A stretch of 64,000 nucleotides of DNA from Sphingomonas sp. HITSZ_GF (GCF_029543155.1 NZ_JARQXA010000005.1:248001-312000); one strand, 5' to 3'; counted from the first letter of the stretch, positions 47,373 to 56,294 are shown. Notes: generated from the letters alone by a model not told the origin. Program-made: numbers and translations.

Positions 47373-48232
47373 TGCACGAGGCGCGAGGGCTGCTGATCGC
47401 GGCCCTCGCCGCCCTCCCCCTGCCCGCGGCGGCGCAGGAAACCACGGCCGCCTCCTCCACCACTTCCGAAACGAGCGAGCCGATGGCGGTCCCCGCCGGC
47501 TACCGCCAGGTCTGGGCCGACGAGTTCGACCGGCTCGATCCGAAGAAGTGGCGCTACGACACCAGCCGCAACCAAGCGGGCTGGTACAACAACGAACTCC
47601 AGTACTATGCCGCCGACCGGCCCGAGAATGTCCGGGTCGAGGAGGGTCATCTCGTCATCGAGGCCCGCAAGGAACGGCTCGCCGACCGCCCGGATTTCGG
47701 CGGACAGGACTATAGCTCGGGCAAGCTCGTCACTGCCGGCATCGCCGACTGGACCTATGGCTTTGTCGAGGTCCGGGCAAAGCTGGCCTGTGGCCGCGGC
47801 GTGTGGCCGGCGATCTGGATGCTCGGCACCGACGGCAAGGTAGGTTGGCCGGCGCTCGGCGAAATCGACATCATGGAGCATGTCGGCTGGGACGAGGGCC
47901 GGGTCCACGGCACGATCCACACCAAGGCCTATAACCACGCCATCCACACCCAGCGCGGCGCCAACACGCTGCTGCCCGACGCCTGCACTGCCTTCCACCG
48001 CTATCAGCTCGACTGGAACGCCGACCGTATCCTGATCGGCATCGACGGCCGGGCCTTCATGCGCTTCGACAACGACCATAAGGGTGACCCCGCCACCTGG
48101 CCGTTCGACAAGCCGCAATATCTGATCCTCAACGTCGCCATTGGCGGCTGGGGCGGGCAGAAGGGGATCGACGCCGACGCCTTCCCGTCGCGGATGGAGG
48201 TCGACTATGTCCGCATCTGGCAGAAGCGCTAG
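47372..48232 (+). CDS. Glycoside hydrolase family 16 (laminarinase-like), secreted
   Basis: A 286-residue beta-glucanase with a signal peptide (about residues 1-20, ending AAAQ). The catalytic motif ExDxxE is GEIDIMEHVG (E164, D166, E169), and VWADEFDRLDPKKW, LQYYAADRPENVRV and WPAIWMLG are GH16 family segments. It likely cleaves beta-1,3-glucans such as laminarin. Its ATG overlaps the infC stop by one base (TGATG), so it is transcribed behind a core translation gene. Its stop overlaps that of the convergent oxygenase gene. Confidence 0.92.
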   Translation: MHEARGLLIAALAALPLPAAAQETTAASSTTSETSEPMAVPAGYRQVWADEFDRLDPKKWRYDTSRNQAGWYNNELQYYAADRPENVRVEEGHLVIEARKERLADRPDFGGQDYSSGKLVTAGIADWTYGFVEVRAKLACGRGVWPAIWMLGTDGKVGWPALGEIDIMEHVGWDEGRVHGTIHTKAYNHAIHTQRGANTLLPDACTAFHRYQLDWNADRILIGIDGRAFMRFDNDHKGDPATWPFDKPQYLILNVAIGGWGGQKGIDADAFPSRMEVDYVRIWQKR

Positions 48233-48876
48233 GCGAAGCTGAAGTCGACCGGGGCGGGCTTCATCTGGCCGTCAAAGGCATGCTCGGCATAGGGCCCGTT
48301 GCGGTCCACCCAGTGCAGGAACAGGTGCGCCGACCAGCCATTTGGGTTGGGCGTAACCCGGCCGTGGCGATGATCGACGCCGCGATAGAGCACCGCATCG
48401 CCCACCGCCATCGGGATCGAGGCGTAGCGATCGGTGTCGAAACCTTCCTCCACCCGCGCGCTCGGCGCCTGCGGATCCTTGTCGACCTCAAGCGCCCAGG
48501 GCACGCCGTCGCTATAGTCGAGCGTGAGCGACATGCTGTGCTCGCACGAATAGCGGTCACAATGCACGCGGCAGACATCGCCCTCGCGGTAGATCCGCAG
48601 ATAGGAATAGGTGGGCAGCAGGTCCTTGCCGGCCATCGCGCTCATCTGCGGCGTCAGGCCCCAGAGGAAATGCAGGATCGGTCGGTAATGATGGCCATAG
48701 ACTTCGAAGGCGGCGCGGCGGAGCAGGTTGGGATGGTCGCGCACCCCGCTCAGCGGAATGTCGCGGGGCCCAATCGCCTCGCGCAGCGCCTGGAGCGTCG
48801 CCTGGGCTATCTCCGGCGCGATCAGCCCCTTCACATGCGCATAGCCGTCGCGCGGATAATCCCCGACAATCTCCAT
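48229..48876 (-). CDS. 2OG-Fe(II) oxygenase-like protein
   Basis: A 215-residue protein. A beta-helix oxygenase core is suggested by the HxD motif in CRVHCDRYSCEHSMSLTL, the distal histidine in VDHRHGRV and WSAHLFLHWVDR at the end. The N-terminal IVGDYPRDGYAHVKGLI matches the start of dioxygenase-type proteins that open with a D-G-Y-x-x-x-x-G-LI strand. The substrate is unknown. The start was set at the ATG nearest this strand; longer readings overlap the VOC gene. The stop is shared in a CTAG overlap with the convergent GH16 gene. Confidence 0.78.
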   Translation of the reverse strand: MEIVGDYPRDGYAHVKGLIAPEIAQATLQALREAIGPRDIPLSGVRDHPNLLRRAAFEVYGHHYRPILHFLWGLTPQMSAMAGKDLLPTYSYLRIYREGDVCRVHCDRYSCEHSMSLTLDYSDGVPWALEVDKDPQAPSARVEEGFDTDRYASIPMAVGDAVLYRGVDHRHGRVTPNPNGWSAHLFLHWVDRNGPYAEHAFDGQMKPAPVDFSFA

Positions 48877-48880
48877 GCCT

Positions 48881-49273
48881 TCAGGCCTGATCCGCCACCG
48901 GCGGTTCCCACAGCTCGATCGGATTGCCTTCCGGATCATGGATGCGGGCGAAGCGGCCGGTCTCGGGCGTGTCCCACTCGTCCTTGGTGATGATCTCGAT
49001 CCCGCGCGCATTGAGCTGCTCGAGCAGGCTGTCGAGATCGCGCACCCGGAAATTGAGCATGTAGCTCTTGTCGGGCGCGAAATAATCGGTCGCCGCCTTG
49101 AACGGCTCGAACACCACCGGGCCGGGCTCGGGATGCCAGAACCACGGGCTGGTCTGGCCGCTGCCATCGGTGCCGAAGCCACCGCCGACGCCGAGCACCT
49201 CGGCATACCAGGCCTTGAGCCCCTCGGGGTCCTGCGCCCGGAAGAAGAAGCCACCCAATCCGATCACCGGCAT
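48881..49273 (-). CDS. VOC family protein
   Basis: A 130-residue vicinal-oxygen-chelate protein. It opens GLGGFFFRAQDPEGLKAWYAEVLG and ends FARIHDPEGNPIELWEPP, with the glutamate metal ligand of the last strand visible. It lies four bases upstream of the oxygenase gene and 16 bp downstream of glnD on the same strand, so it may be transcribed with either. The substrate is unknown. Confidence 0.9.
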   Translation of the reverse strand: MPVIGLGGFFFRAQDPEGLKAWYAEVLGVGGGFGTDGSGQTSPWFWHPEPGPVVFEPFKAATDYFAPDKSYMLNFRVRDLDSLLEQLNARGIEIITKDEWDTPETGRFARIHDPEGNPIELWEPPVADQA

Positions 49274-49289
49274 CGCAAATCCCCTTGCC

Positions 49290-52040
49290 TCAGGCTGCCT
49301 CGGCCACGGTACCGTCGCCTGCCGCCGCTTCGAGCAAACGGCGCTCGATCGTCTTCAGCCGCCCGCTGCTCTCGATCTTATCGCCGATCAGATCGGTGAT
49401 ATAGAAGGTATCGACCGCGCGCTCGCCATAGGTGGCGACATGCGCCGAGTGGATCGTCACCTTCGACTGGAACAGCGCATAGGCGAGGTGGCAGAGCAAC
49501 GCCGGCCGATCGCGGGCGTTGATCTCGATCACGGTGAAGCGGTTCGAGGCATTGTTGTCGATCAGCACGTTCGGCTCGATGGCGAAGGCCTCGGCGCGCG
49601 GACGCACCAGCGGCTTGGCCTTGAGCCGGTCCTGCAGCTTGGCACGATTGGCCAGCGCATCGGCGATCGTCGTCTTGATCCGGTTGAGGCGCGCTTCCTC
49701 ATCGAACGGCCGGCCAAGCGGATCCTGGATCAGGAAATTGTCGAGCGCCAGGCCGTCGCGCGTCGTGTGGATGCGCGCATCGATGATGTTGCCGCCGGCG
49801 ACATGGATCGCGCCGGCGATGCGGTAGAACAGGCCGGGATGGTCGGCGGCATAGACCGTCACGAGGGTCGCGCCGCGCTCGGGATAGACCTGCGCCTCGA
49901 CCGACAGCTGGGCATTGCCGGCAGCATCGACCTGGCGGGCATTGCGCTCGAGCACGTCGGCCGGCTCGGCGATCCAGTAGCTCTCGGTCATCCGCTTCTT
50001 GAACGCCGCCATCCGCGCGTCGTCCCAGCCGAGCATCTGGGCGAGTTCTTCCTGCTTGGCGGCGATGCGCTCGTTGCGGCCCTTCTGCTTGTGGCCGAGG
50101 CGCAGCACCTCCTCCGAGGCATCGAACAGATCGGCGAGCAGCTGGCGCTTCCAGCCGTTCCACACCCCGGGGCCGACAGCGCGGATATCGACGATGGTCA
50201 GCAGCAGCAGCATGCGCAGCCGCTCGGCGCTCTGCACATGGCCGGCGAAATCGAGGATCGTCTTGAAGTCGCTCAGGTCGCGCTTGAAGGCGGTGGCCGA
50301 CATCAGCAGGTGCCAGCGCACCAGCCAGGCCACCGTCTCGGTCTCCGCCGCGGTCATGCCCAGGCGCGGACAGAGCCGCTCGGCCACTTCGGCGCCGAGG
50401 ATCGAATGATCGCCGCCGCGCCCCTTGGCGATATCGTGCAGCAGCACCGACACATAGAGCGCGCGGCGCTGGGCGATCTGCTTGAAGATGCTGGTGCCGA
50501 GCGGATGATCGTCGCGCAGCTCGCCCTTCTCGATGCGGGCAAGCAGGCCGATTGCCCGGATCGAATGCTCGTCGACCGTGTAGTGGTGGTACATGTCGAA
50601 CTGCATCTGCGCGACGACGCGGCCGAAGTCCGGCACGAAACGGCCGAACACGCCCGCCTCGTTCATCCAGCGCAGCACGGTTTCCGGGTCGCGGGGCGAG
50701 GTCAGCACGTCGAGGAACAGCGCATTGGCGCGGGGATCCTCGCGGACATCGTCGACCAGCTTGGCGTCGCGCGCCGCCGCCCGCATCGTCAGCGGGTGGA
50801 CCTCCAGATTGTGGAGGTCGGCGAGCTGGAACACCTCGATCAGACGGACGGGGTCTTCCTGGAAGAAATTGTCGCGCGGCAGCGCCAGCCGACCGCGATC
50901 GAGCGTGAACCCCTTCAGCTTCCTGGGGCGCCGCCACAAGGTGGGGAAGCCGAAGCGACTGCCGCGCGCCGCGAACTGCTCGTCGAGATGGGCGAGGAAC
51001 ACCCCGGTGAGGTCGCCCACGCCCTTCGCCTGGAGGAAGTAGAAGCGCATGAAGCGCTCCACCTTCGACATGCCCGGCCGGTCGGCATAGCGCATGCGCT
51101 CGGCAATCTCGCGCTGCACATCGAAGGTCAGCCGATCCTCGGCACGGCCGGTGATCAGGTGGAGATGGCAGCGCACCGCCCAGAGGAAATTCTCGGCGCG
51201 GCGGAACTGGCGATATTCGAGTTTGGTGAGCAGACCCTTGTCGACCAGCTCGGCAGTCTCGCGAACGTTATAGGCGTATTTGCCGATCCAGAAGAGCGTG
51301 TGGAGGTCGCGCAGACCGCCCTTGCCTTCCTTCACATTGGGCTCGACCACATAGCGGCTGTCGCCCATCCTTTTGTGCCGCGCCTCGCGCTCGGCCAGCT
51401 TCTCGGCGATGAAGGCACGCGCGGTATCGGCCTGGACCTCCACCTTGAAGCGCTGCGCCGCCTCGTCGTAGAGCGCAGTGTCGCCCCAGACATAGCGCGC
51501 CTCGAGCAGCGCGGTGCGCACCGTCACATCTGCCTTGGACTGGCGGACCATCTCATCGAGCGAGCGCGACGAATGGCCGACCTTCAGCTGCATGTCCCAC
51601 AGCGAATAGAGCATCGATTCGATGACCTGTTCGCACCAGCCGGTGACCTTCCAGGGCGTGAGGAAGCCGATATCGATATCCGAATGCGGCGCCATCTCGC
51701 CGCGGCCGTACCCACCCACCGCGATCAGGACCATGCGCTCGGCGGCGCTGGGATTGGGGTTGGGATGTAGCCGCTCGGTGGTGAAATCCCAGAGCAGGCG
51801 GAGCAGCTGGTCGATCAGGAAGGCGCCCGATGCGGCGATCTCGTGCCCGCGGCTGGGATGCTCGGCCAGGCGCCGGGCGATCTCGGCGCGGCCGGTATCG
51901 AGCGCCGCCTTCAGCTCCTTCGTGCCCGCGGCGCGCAGCTTCGCGCCATCCTTCGCCTCGAGCGCGGAAAGCCGCTCGGCGACCGCGCGCCGATCGATCA
52001 GGGCGCGGCGATTGGAGACATTGTCGAAGCGGCCGGACAT
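49290..52040 (-). CDS. glnD: [Protein-PII] uridylyltransferase/uridylyl-removing enzyme
   Basis: A 916-residue nitrogen sensor that adds or removes UMP on the PII protein. The nucleotidyltransferase motif is GGYGRGEMAPHSDIDIGFL, the HD hydrolase domain has LLHDIAKGRGGDHS, and two C-terminal glutamine-sensing ACT domains are readable (VYPERGATLVTVYAADHPGLFYRIAGAIH and FTVIEINARDRPALLCHLAYALF). Length matches the family. The ATG at 52040 begins MSGRFDNVSNRR; longer readings enter the upstream dispersed repeat. Confidence 0.97.
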   Translation of the reverse strand: MSGRFDNVSNRRALIDRRAVAERLSALEAKDGAKLRAAGTKELKAALDTGRAEIARRLAEHPSRGHEIAASGAFLIDQLLRLLWDFTTERLHPNPNPSAAERMVLIAVGGYGRGEMAPHSDIDIGFLTPWKVTGWCEQVIESMLYSLWDMQLKVGHSSRSLDEMVRQSKADVTVRTALLEARYVWGDTALYDEAAQRFKVEVQADTARAFIAEKLAEREARHKRMGDSRYVVEPNVKEGKGGLRDLHTLFWIGKYAYNVRETAELVDKGLLTKLEYRQFRRAENFLWAVRCHLHLITGRAEDRLTFDVQREIAERMRYADRPGMSKVERFMRFYFLQAKGVGDLTGVFLAHLDEQFAARGSRFGFPTLWRRPRKLKGFTLDRGRLALPRDNFFQEDPVRLIEVFQLADLHNLEVHPLTMRAAARDAKLVDDVREDPRANALFLDVLTSPRDPETVLRWMNEAGVFGRFVPDFGRVVAQMQFDMYHHYTVDEHSIRAIGLLARIEKGELRDDHPLGTSIFKQIAQRRALYVSVLLHDIAKGRGGDHSILGAEVAERLCPRLGMTAAETETVAWLVRWHLLMSATAFKRDLSDFKTILDFAGHVQSAERLRMLLLLTIVDIRAVGPGVWNGWKRQLLADLFDASEEVLRLGHKQKGRNERIAAKQEELAQMLGWDDARMAAFKKRMTESYWIAEPADVLERNARQVDAAGNAQLSVEAQVYPERGATLVTVYAADHPGLFYRIAGAIHVAGGNIIDARIHTTRDGLALDNFLIQDPLGRPFDEEARLNRIKTTIADALANRAKLQDRLKAKPLVRPRAEAFAIEPNVLIDNNASNRFTVIEINARDRPALLCHLAYALFQSKVTIHSAHVATYGERAVDTFYITDLIGDKIESSGRLKTIERRLLEAAAGDGTVAEAA

Positions 52041-52101
52041 GCTTCGCAGATAACGGCGGTGCGAGCCGGGTGCAAAGCCGGAAATCTTGACTCGAGGCCG
52101 C

Positions 52102-52233
52102 AAAGTGAAGGGAGTCGGGGCAAATCGTTTCACTTTGCCCGGGTGGGAGAGGCCACGATCCGAATCAGGCCGGTATCGGGCTGACGCACTCGCCATGAAC
52201 CGAGGAGAGCAGGCGAAATCCTACATTGCAAGC
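52102..52233 (-). repeat. Dispersed 132-bp element, copy 2 (upstream of glnD)
   Basis: Read on the minus strand, it has the same two conserved ends in the same order as copy 1 at 44426-44556, with a diverged centre. It ends 61 bp before the glnD start. Confidence 0.8.
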
Positions 52234-52237
52234 TTGC

Positions 52238-52313
52238 CGTCACCCCGGCGAAAGCCGGGGTCTCGTGCCGTATCTCACCTTCGCCTGAGATCCCGGCTTT
52301 CGCCGGGATGACG
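52238..52313. repeat. REPIN-like inverted palindromic repeat
   Basis: CACCCCGGCGAAAGCCGGGG and the inverse ATCCCGGCTTTCGCCGGGAT, separated by about 27 bp with the conserved TTCGCCTGAG spacer also seen at 62632. It lies between glnD and the reductase gene. Confidence 0.87.
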
Positions 52314-52340
52314 GGAGATTTTCAGGCGACCCTGCCAGCC

Positions 52341-53150
52341 TCAGCCGACGAAGGCGCGCTCGAGCACGAAGCTGCCGGGATTGGCGTTCGAACCTTCCTC
52401 GAAGCCGTGGCTTTCGAGCATCTGTGCGAAGTCCTTGATCATCACGTTCGAGCCGCAGAGCATGACGCGGTCGGTTTCCGGATTGAGTTCCGGATGGCCC
52501 TGCACCGGCGCCTTGAACAGCCAGCCATTCTCGATCAGCTGGCCGATGCGCCCGGTGGTGCGGAACGGCTCACGGGTGACCGTGGGGATATAGTGGAACT
52601 GGAGCAGCGCCTGATCCGCCACCAGCGGATCGTTGGCGAGCTGCGCGGTCAGCTCGTCATGATAGGCAAGGTCGCTCACCCGGCGCACCGAGTGGACGAT
52701 CACCACCTGATCGAACCGGTCATAGATGTCAGGCTCGCGCGCCAGGCTGAGGAACGGCGCCAGGCCGGTGCCGGTCGACAGCATGAAGAGGCGCTTGCCG
52801 GGCAGCAGCGCATCGGCGACGAGCGTGCCGGTGGGCTTCTTGCCGAGATAGAGCTGGTCGCCCTCGTGGATGCCCTGGAGGCGCGAGGTGAGCGGGCCGT
52901 TCTCGACCTTGATCGACAGGAACTCGATTTCGTCCGACCAGGTCGGGCTGGCGATCGAATAGGCGCGCATCAGCGGCTTCCCATCGACTTCGAGGCCGAT
53001 CATCACGAACTCGCCCGCACGAAAGCGGAAGCTGGCCGGACGCTCGATCGCGAAGCTGAAGAGATGCTCATTCCAGTGCTTCACCCAGCGAACCGCGCAC
53101 GTCTGGAACGTGGGGTGCTCGGGGAGGACGATCGGGGTTCGGGCAAGCAT
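52341..53150 (-). CDS. fpr: Ferredoxin-NADP+ reductase
   Basis: A 269-residue flavoprotein (plant-type FNR superfamily, bacterial Fpr class). FAD binding is by MRAYSIASP; NADP binding by MLSTGTGLAPFLSL and VMLCGSNVMIKDF; the C-terminus ends FVLERAFVG, the form typical of Fpr. It exchanges electrons between NADPH and ferredoxin or flavodoxin and could feed the P450 at 2316. The start at ATG 53150 was chosen; a GTG two codons earlier is possible. CAGTGCACTG, a perfect palindrome, lies 28 bp upstream. Confidence 0.93.
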   Translation of the reverse strand: MLARTPIVLPEHPTFQTCAVRWVKHWNEHLFSFAIERPASFRFRAGEFVMIGLEVDGKPLMRAYSIASPTWSDEIEFLSIKVENGPLTSRLQGIHEGDQLYLGKKPTGTLVADALLPGKRLFMLSTGTGLAPFLSLAREPDIYDRFDQVVIVHSVRRVSDLAYHDELTAQLANDPLVADQALLQFHYIPTVTREPFRTTGRIGQLIENGWLFKAPVQGHPELNPETDRVMLCGSNVMIKDFAQMLESHGFEEGSNANPGSFVLERAFVG

Positions 53151-53203
53151 GTTCACGAAGGCGCTCTTTCCAAATTCACAGTGCACTGCAATATAATTTA
53201 ACT

Positions 53204-53602
53204 TCAACGCGCAAAAGCGACGGCGATACGCGCCACCGCAACGGAAAGCGGAAGGCGCGCTTCGGGTTTCACGATCTGCTCGATGACCGCTTCCACGCGC
53301 GACTGCGCGCCGGCGCGTGCTAGCGCATGCAGCGAAAGGAGCAAGGCCTCGTCGTCGCCAATTTCTGCCGCGAAGGGCGGTTTGAAGCGAAGTTGGGACA
53401 TCCCTTCGCGCTCGACGAGCAGCATTGCCATGTTGAGATCGGGCAGCATGTCGCCCATCCCCTGCCCGTGCAGCACCGGCCCAATCGCCGAACAGGGGCA
53501 GCGCCCGGCGCGCATGCACGTCACCCATTGCCGCATCACCGAGAGCAGCAGCTGATCCGCAGGCGCGAGTTCCGCGACGGAACGATCGATATACGCGTAC
53601 AA
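53204..53602 (-). CDS. Conserved hypothetical protein, not recognised
   Basis: A 132-residue soluble protein. The middle contains a cysteine cluster (TCMRAGRCPCSAIGPVLHGQG, C29, C35 and C37), with a His downstream, which might bind a metal or cofactor. The C-terminal half is helical (LLLSLHALARAGAQSRVEAVIEQIV). Codon use matches the chromosome, so it appears real. It lies 53 bp upstream of the fpr gene on the same strand. No function assigned. Confidence 0.68.
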   Translation of the reverse strand: MYAYIDRSVAELAPADQLLLSVMRQWVTCMRAGRCPCSAIGPVLHGQGMGDMLPDLNMAMLLVEREGMSQLRFKPPFAAEIGDDEALLLSLHALARAGAQSRVEAVIEQIVKPEARLPLSVAVARIAVAFAR

Positions 53603-53683
53603 AGGCGGTCCCCTTCCCGGAGCCGATCTCCGGGGCGGGGATGCCTTAGCGCTTATTGCGAATAACTATCAATAGCGTATTTT

Positions 53684-54118
53684 TTATGCGACGCGCGAAA
53701 GCCGGGCTATCTCCGCGGTGAGCAGGTCGATCTTCTCGTGCAGGCTCTCGATCTGCGCCTCGGCGCGCGTATTGGTCTCATAGTCGAGCCGCGCCTCGAA
53801 CCGGTCCTTCGCCGCCTGGCGGTTCTGGCTCATCATGATGATCGGCGCCTGCAACGCAGCCAGCATCGACAGCATCAGGTTGAGGAAGATGAAGGGGAAG
53901 GGATCAAAGGCGTTCTTCGCCAGCACGACCGTGTTCAGCACTGCCCAGGCGGCGAGGAACAGGCCGAAACCGATGATGAAGCCCCAGGAGCCACCGACAG
54001 CGGCGACCCGATCGGCGAGCTTCTCGCCAAAGGTCAGCCGCTCGTCGAACAGCGCATGGGGATCGCGACCCACGCCGATGCGGCGGAGATCCGACAGGAA
54101 ACGGATGGCTGCGTTCAT
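53684..54118 (-). CDS. DUF1003 family membrane protein
   Basis: A 144-residue protein with two closely spaced transmembrane helices (about residues 45-65 and 75-95) followed by a C-terminal coiled coil (RFEARLDYETNTRAEAQIESLHEKIDLLTAEIARL). WGFIIGFGLFLAAWAVLN and DPFPFIFLNLMLSMLAALQAPIIMMSQNRQ are DUF1003 signatures. The function is unknown. Confidence 0.92.
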   Translation of the reverse strand: MNAAIRFLSDLRRIGVGRDPHALFDERLTFGEKLADRVAAVGGSWGFIIGFGLFLAAWAVLNTVVLAKNAFDPFPFIFLNLMLSMLAALQAPIIMMSQNRQAAKDRFEARLDYETNTRAEAQIESLHEKIDLLTAEIARLSRVA

Positions 54119-54363
54119 TGGTACACCTCACTGCCGACCGGCCGCCCGGGGCGGGCCGCGCAGGAGGCGAGCGGGTCAGCTCAGCGCGGCGGCCTCGGAC
54201 GGCACGGTCGATCGACTATGATCGTTGCTGGACATGACCCCATTCTCGGAGCTGTGGCGGTTAAGGACGCACGGCTATGCGACCCGCGGGCGACATGGCT
54301 GCGCGGGAGGCGGATTTCAAATGAAAAAGCCGTCATGTTGGGAGGGAGATACGGTCAGCAAAT

Positions 54364-54474
54364 CCCTTTTCCCCGGCGAAGGCCGGGGCCCGGACTCGGC
54401 GTGCGCGGCGCAGACGCGCCAAGGCGCGTGACGTTCAAGACTGGGCCCCGGCCTTCGCCGGGGAAAGAAGAGGG
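54364..54474. repeat. Inverted repeat with CCCTTTTCCCCGGC ends
   Basis: CCCTTTTCCCCGGCGAAGGCC at one end and GGCCTTCGCCGGGGAAAGAAG at the other, about 55 bp apart. The outer palindrome matches the one found inside the methyltransferase gene at 43484. Confidence 0.85.
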
Positions 54475-54490
54475 AAAAGCGCGCAAAAAA

Positions 54491-54511
54491 GGCCGGAGCA
54501 CCGCCCCGGCC
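54491..54511 (-). terminator. Rho-independent terminator of grpE
   Basis: On the minus strand GGCCGG-GGCGGTGCT-CCGGCC is followed by TTTTTTGCG, 27 bp beyond the grpE stop. Confidence 0.88.
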
Positions 54512-54537
54512 TCTTTGTCTCGCGAAGGACGCGCGGA

Positions 54538-55092
54538 TCAATCCGGCTTCTTCGCCACGCCTACCAGCGCCGGGCGCAGCAGGCGATCGCGGATCATGTA
54601 GCCGGCCTGGATCTCCTGGACGATCGTGCCGGCCTCGGCATCGGCGCTCGGCACTTCCATCATCGCCTGGTGGCGATTGGGGTCGAGCGCCTCGCCCAGC
54701 GCGACGATCTTCGAGATGCCGTGGCGGGCGAAGACCGAATCGAGCTCGCGCCCGGTCGCCTCGAGCCCGGTGACCAGGCCCTTGAACTTCTCGTCTTCCT
54801 TGAGCTCGGCCGGGATCGTGGCAAGCGCGCGGGTGAGGTTGTCGGCCACCGACAGCACGTCGCGGGCAAAGCCTGTCGCGGCATAGGTCTTGGCGTCCTG
54901 CGCCTCCTTCTCGGCGCGGCGGCGGACGTTCTGCGTCTCCGCCTGCGCGTACATCACTGCCGACTTCGCCTCGGCGAGCTGGGCCTCCAGCTCGGCCACG
55001 CGGTCATGCTCGGCCACTTCCGGGGCAGCGTCCGCGGTTTCCGCGCGCAGCGTATCGTCCTGGGTGTCCGTCACCTTATTCTCTTCCGTCAT
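54538..55092 (-). CDS. grpE: Heat-shock nucleotide-exchange factor GrpE
   Basis: A 184-residue DnaK co-chaperone. The N-terminal half is a long acidic and charged coiled coil (AELEAQLAEAKSAVMYAQAETQNVRRRAEKEAQDAKTYAATGFARDVLSVADNL), and the C-terminal beta-wing carries the signature IVQEIQAGYMIRDRLLRPALVGV. The ATG at 55092 lies 10 bp after the hrcA stop; the longer frame overlaps hrcA and is rejected. A strong terminator follows. Confidence 0.97.
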   Translation of the reverse strand: MTEENKVTDTQDDTLRAETADAAPEVAEHDRVAELEAQLAEAKSAVMYAQAETQNVRRRAEKEAQDAKTYAATGFARDVLSVADNLTRALATIPAELKEDEKFKGLVTGLEATGRELDSVFARHGISKIVALGEALDPNRHQAMMEVPSADAEAGTIVQEIQAGYMIRDRLLRPALVGVAKKPD

Positions 55093-55102
55093 ATTTCCCT
55101 GT

Positions 55103-56146
55103 TCAGGCCAGCAATCGGGCCAAAGTGGCCGCCGTGAAATCCACCATGGGGACGACTCGCGCATAGTTCAACCGGGTGGGACCTATCACGCCCACCACGC
55201 CCACCACGCGCCCGTCCATCGCGCGCACCGGCTTGGCGATCACTGACGAACCGGACAACGCAAACAGCTTGTTCTCGGATCCGATGAAGATGCGAGTCGC
55301 CTCGCCTTCGCGCGCCGAATCGAGCAGGCGGGCGATCTCCTCCTGCCCTTCGAGCTCGTCGAGCAGCTGGCTGACCTTGTCGAGGTCCTCGGCCGCGGCG
55401 GTGTCGATCAGCCGGGCCTGGCCGCGCACGATCAGCACCGGGCGGCGGCCGCCATCCTCGCTCCACACCGCCATGCCGCGTGCGACCAGCGCCGCCGCGG
55501 CATCGTCTAGCGCAGCACGCTGCGCCCCCAGCTCGCGCTCGACCCGCGCGCGGGCCTGGCTGAGCGTGAGCCCGCCAAAGGTGGCAGAGAGATAATTGGC
55601 CGCGCGCTGGAGCGCCGCGGGGTCCATGCCGCCGGGCAGCTCGACCACGCGGTTCTCGACCGAGCCGTCCTCGCTGACCAGCACGGCGAGCGCACGATCA
55701 TGGCTCAACGGCACGAAGCCGAACTGGCGCAGCACCGGTTCGGCCTTAGGGACCAGCACGAGGCCGGCACAGGCCGAGAGGCCGGAAAGCGCGGCGGTGG
55801 TGTTGGCCAGCGCCTCCTCGACCGGGCCGCGCTCGGCAGCGTTGCGCTCGATCGCGGCGCGCTCCTCGGCGCTGGGCGCGCTTGCCTGCATCATGCCGTC
55901 GACGAACAGGCGCAGCCCGGTCTGGGTGGGCATGCGACCGGCGCTGGTGTGCGGCGAGGCGAGCAGGCCGAGCTCCTCGAGATCCTGCATCACGTTGCGG
56001 ATGGAGGCGGGCGAGAGGTTGAGCCCCGAAATCTGCGCGATCGTGCGCGAACCCACCGGCACGCCGGTCTCCAGATAGGAGTCGACCACGAGGCGGAACA
56101 CGTCGCGGGCGCGGTCGGTCAGCTCGTGGATAGGCGGGGTGGTCAT
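55103..56146 (-). CDS. hrcA: Heat-inducible transcription repressor HrcA
   Basis: A 347-residue regulator of CIRCE-controlled chaperone genes. The winged-helix is VFRLVVDSYLETGVPVGSRTIAQISGLNLSPASIRNVMQDLEELGLLASPHTSAGRMPT. The C-terminal GAF-like domain ends IGPTRLNYARVVPMVDFTAATLARLLA. Homologues commonly begin near MTTPPIHEL, which fixed the start. I see no CIRCE inverted repeat in the gap upstream, so the operon itself may not be HrcA-controlled from there. It is co-transcribed with grpE. Confidence 0.97.
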   Translation of the reverse strand: MTTPPIHELTDRARDVFRLVVDSYLETGVPVGSRTIAQISGLNLSPASIRNVMQDLEELGLLASPHTSAGRMPTQTGLRLFVDGMMQASAPSAEERAAIERNAAERGPVEEALANTTAALSGLSACAGLVLVPKAEPVLRQFGFVPLSHDRALAVLVSEDGSVENRVVELPGGMDPAALQRAANYLSATFGGLTLSQARARVERELGAQRAALDDAAAALVARGMAVWSEDGGRRPVLIVRGQARLIDTAAAEDLDKVSQLLDELEGQEEIARLLDSAREGEATRIFIGSENKLFALSGSSVIAKPVRAMDGRVVGVVGVIGPTRLNYARVVPMVDFTAATLARLLA

Positions 56147-56175
56147 GCTGGCTATGTAGTCAGCCTTTCCTCCAC

Positions 56176-56282
56176 CGTCACCCCGGCCTTGTGCCGGGGT
56201 CCACGGTGCCGCGCATTCTGTCTTCTCGCCTCCTGTCCTTCGCTCACCTCCCGGTGGCCCCCGGCACAAGGCCGGGGTGACG
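56176..56282. repeat. Inverted palindromic repeat (CCGGCCTTGTGCCGG core)
   Basis: GTCACCCCGGCCTTGTGCCGG and the inverse CCGGCACAAGGCCGGGGTGAC, separated by about 60 bp, between hrcA and the DUF6438-like gene. It shares the GTCACC ends of the other family members but has a different loop. Confidence 0.85.
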
Positions 56283-56294
56283 AAGAGGAAGATG

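Larger units (their letters stand above)
54119..54537. other. 419-bp intergenic region
   Basis: No gene is supported. It contains the inverted repeat at 54364 and the grpE terminator at 54491. The remainder (54119-54363) shows nothing I can assign. Confidence 0.5.

Noticed and set aside
49098..51770. An 890-codon open frame on the plus strand
   Set aside because: Antisense to glnD, whose nucleotidyltransferase, HD and ACT motifs are all readable.
52041..52196. N-terminal extension of GlnD through the upstream repeat
   Set aside because: It translates the dispersed element copy 2; the ATG at 52040 fits the family length.
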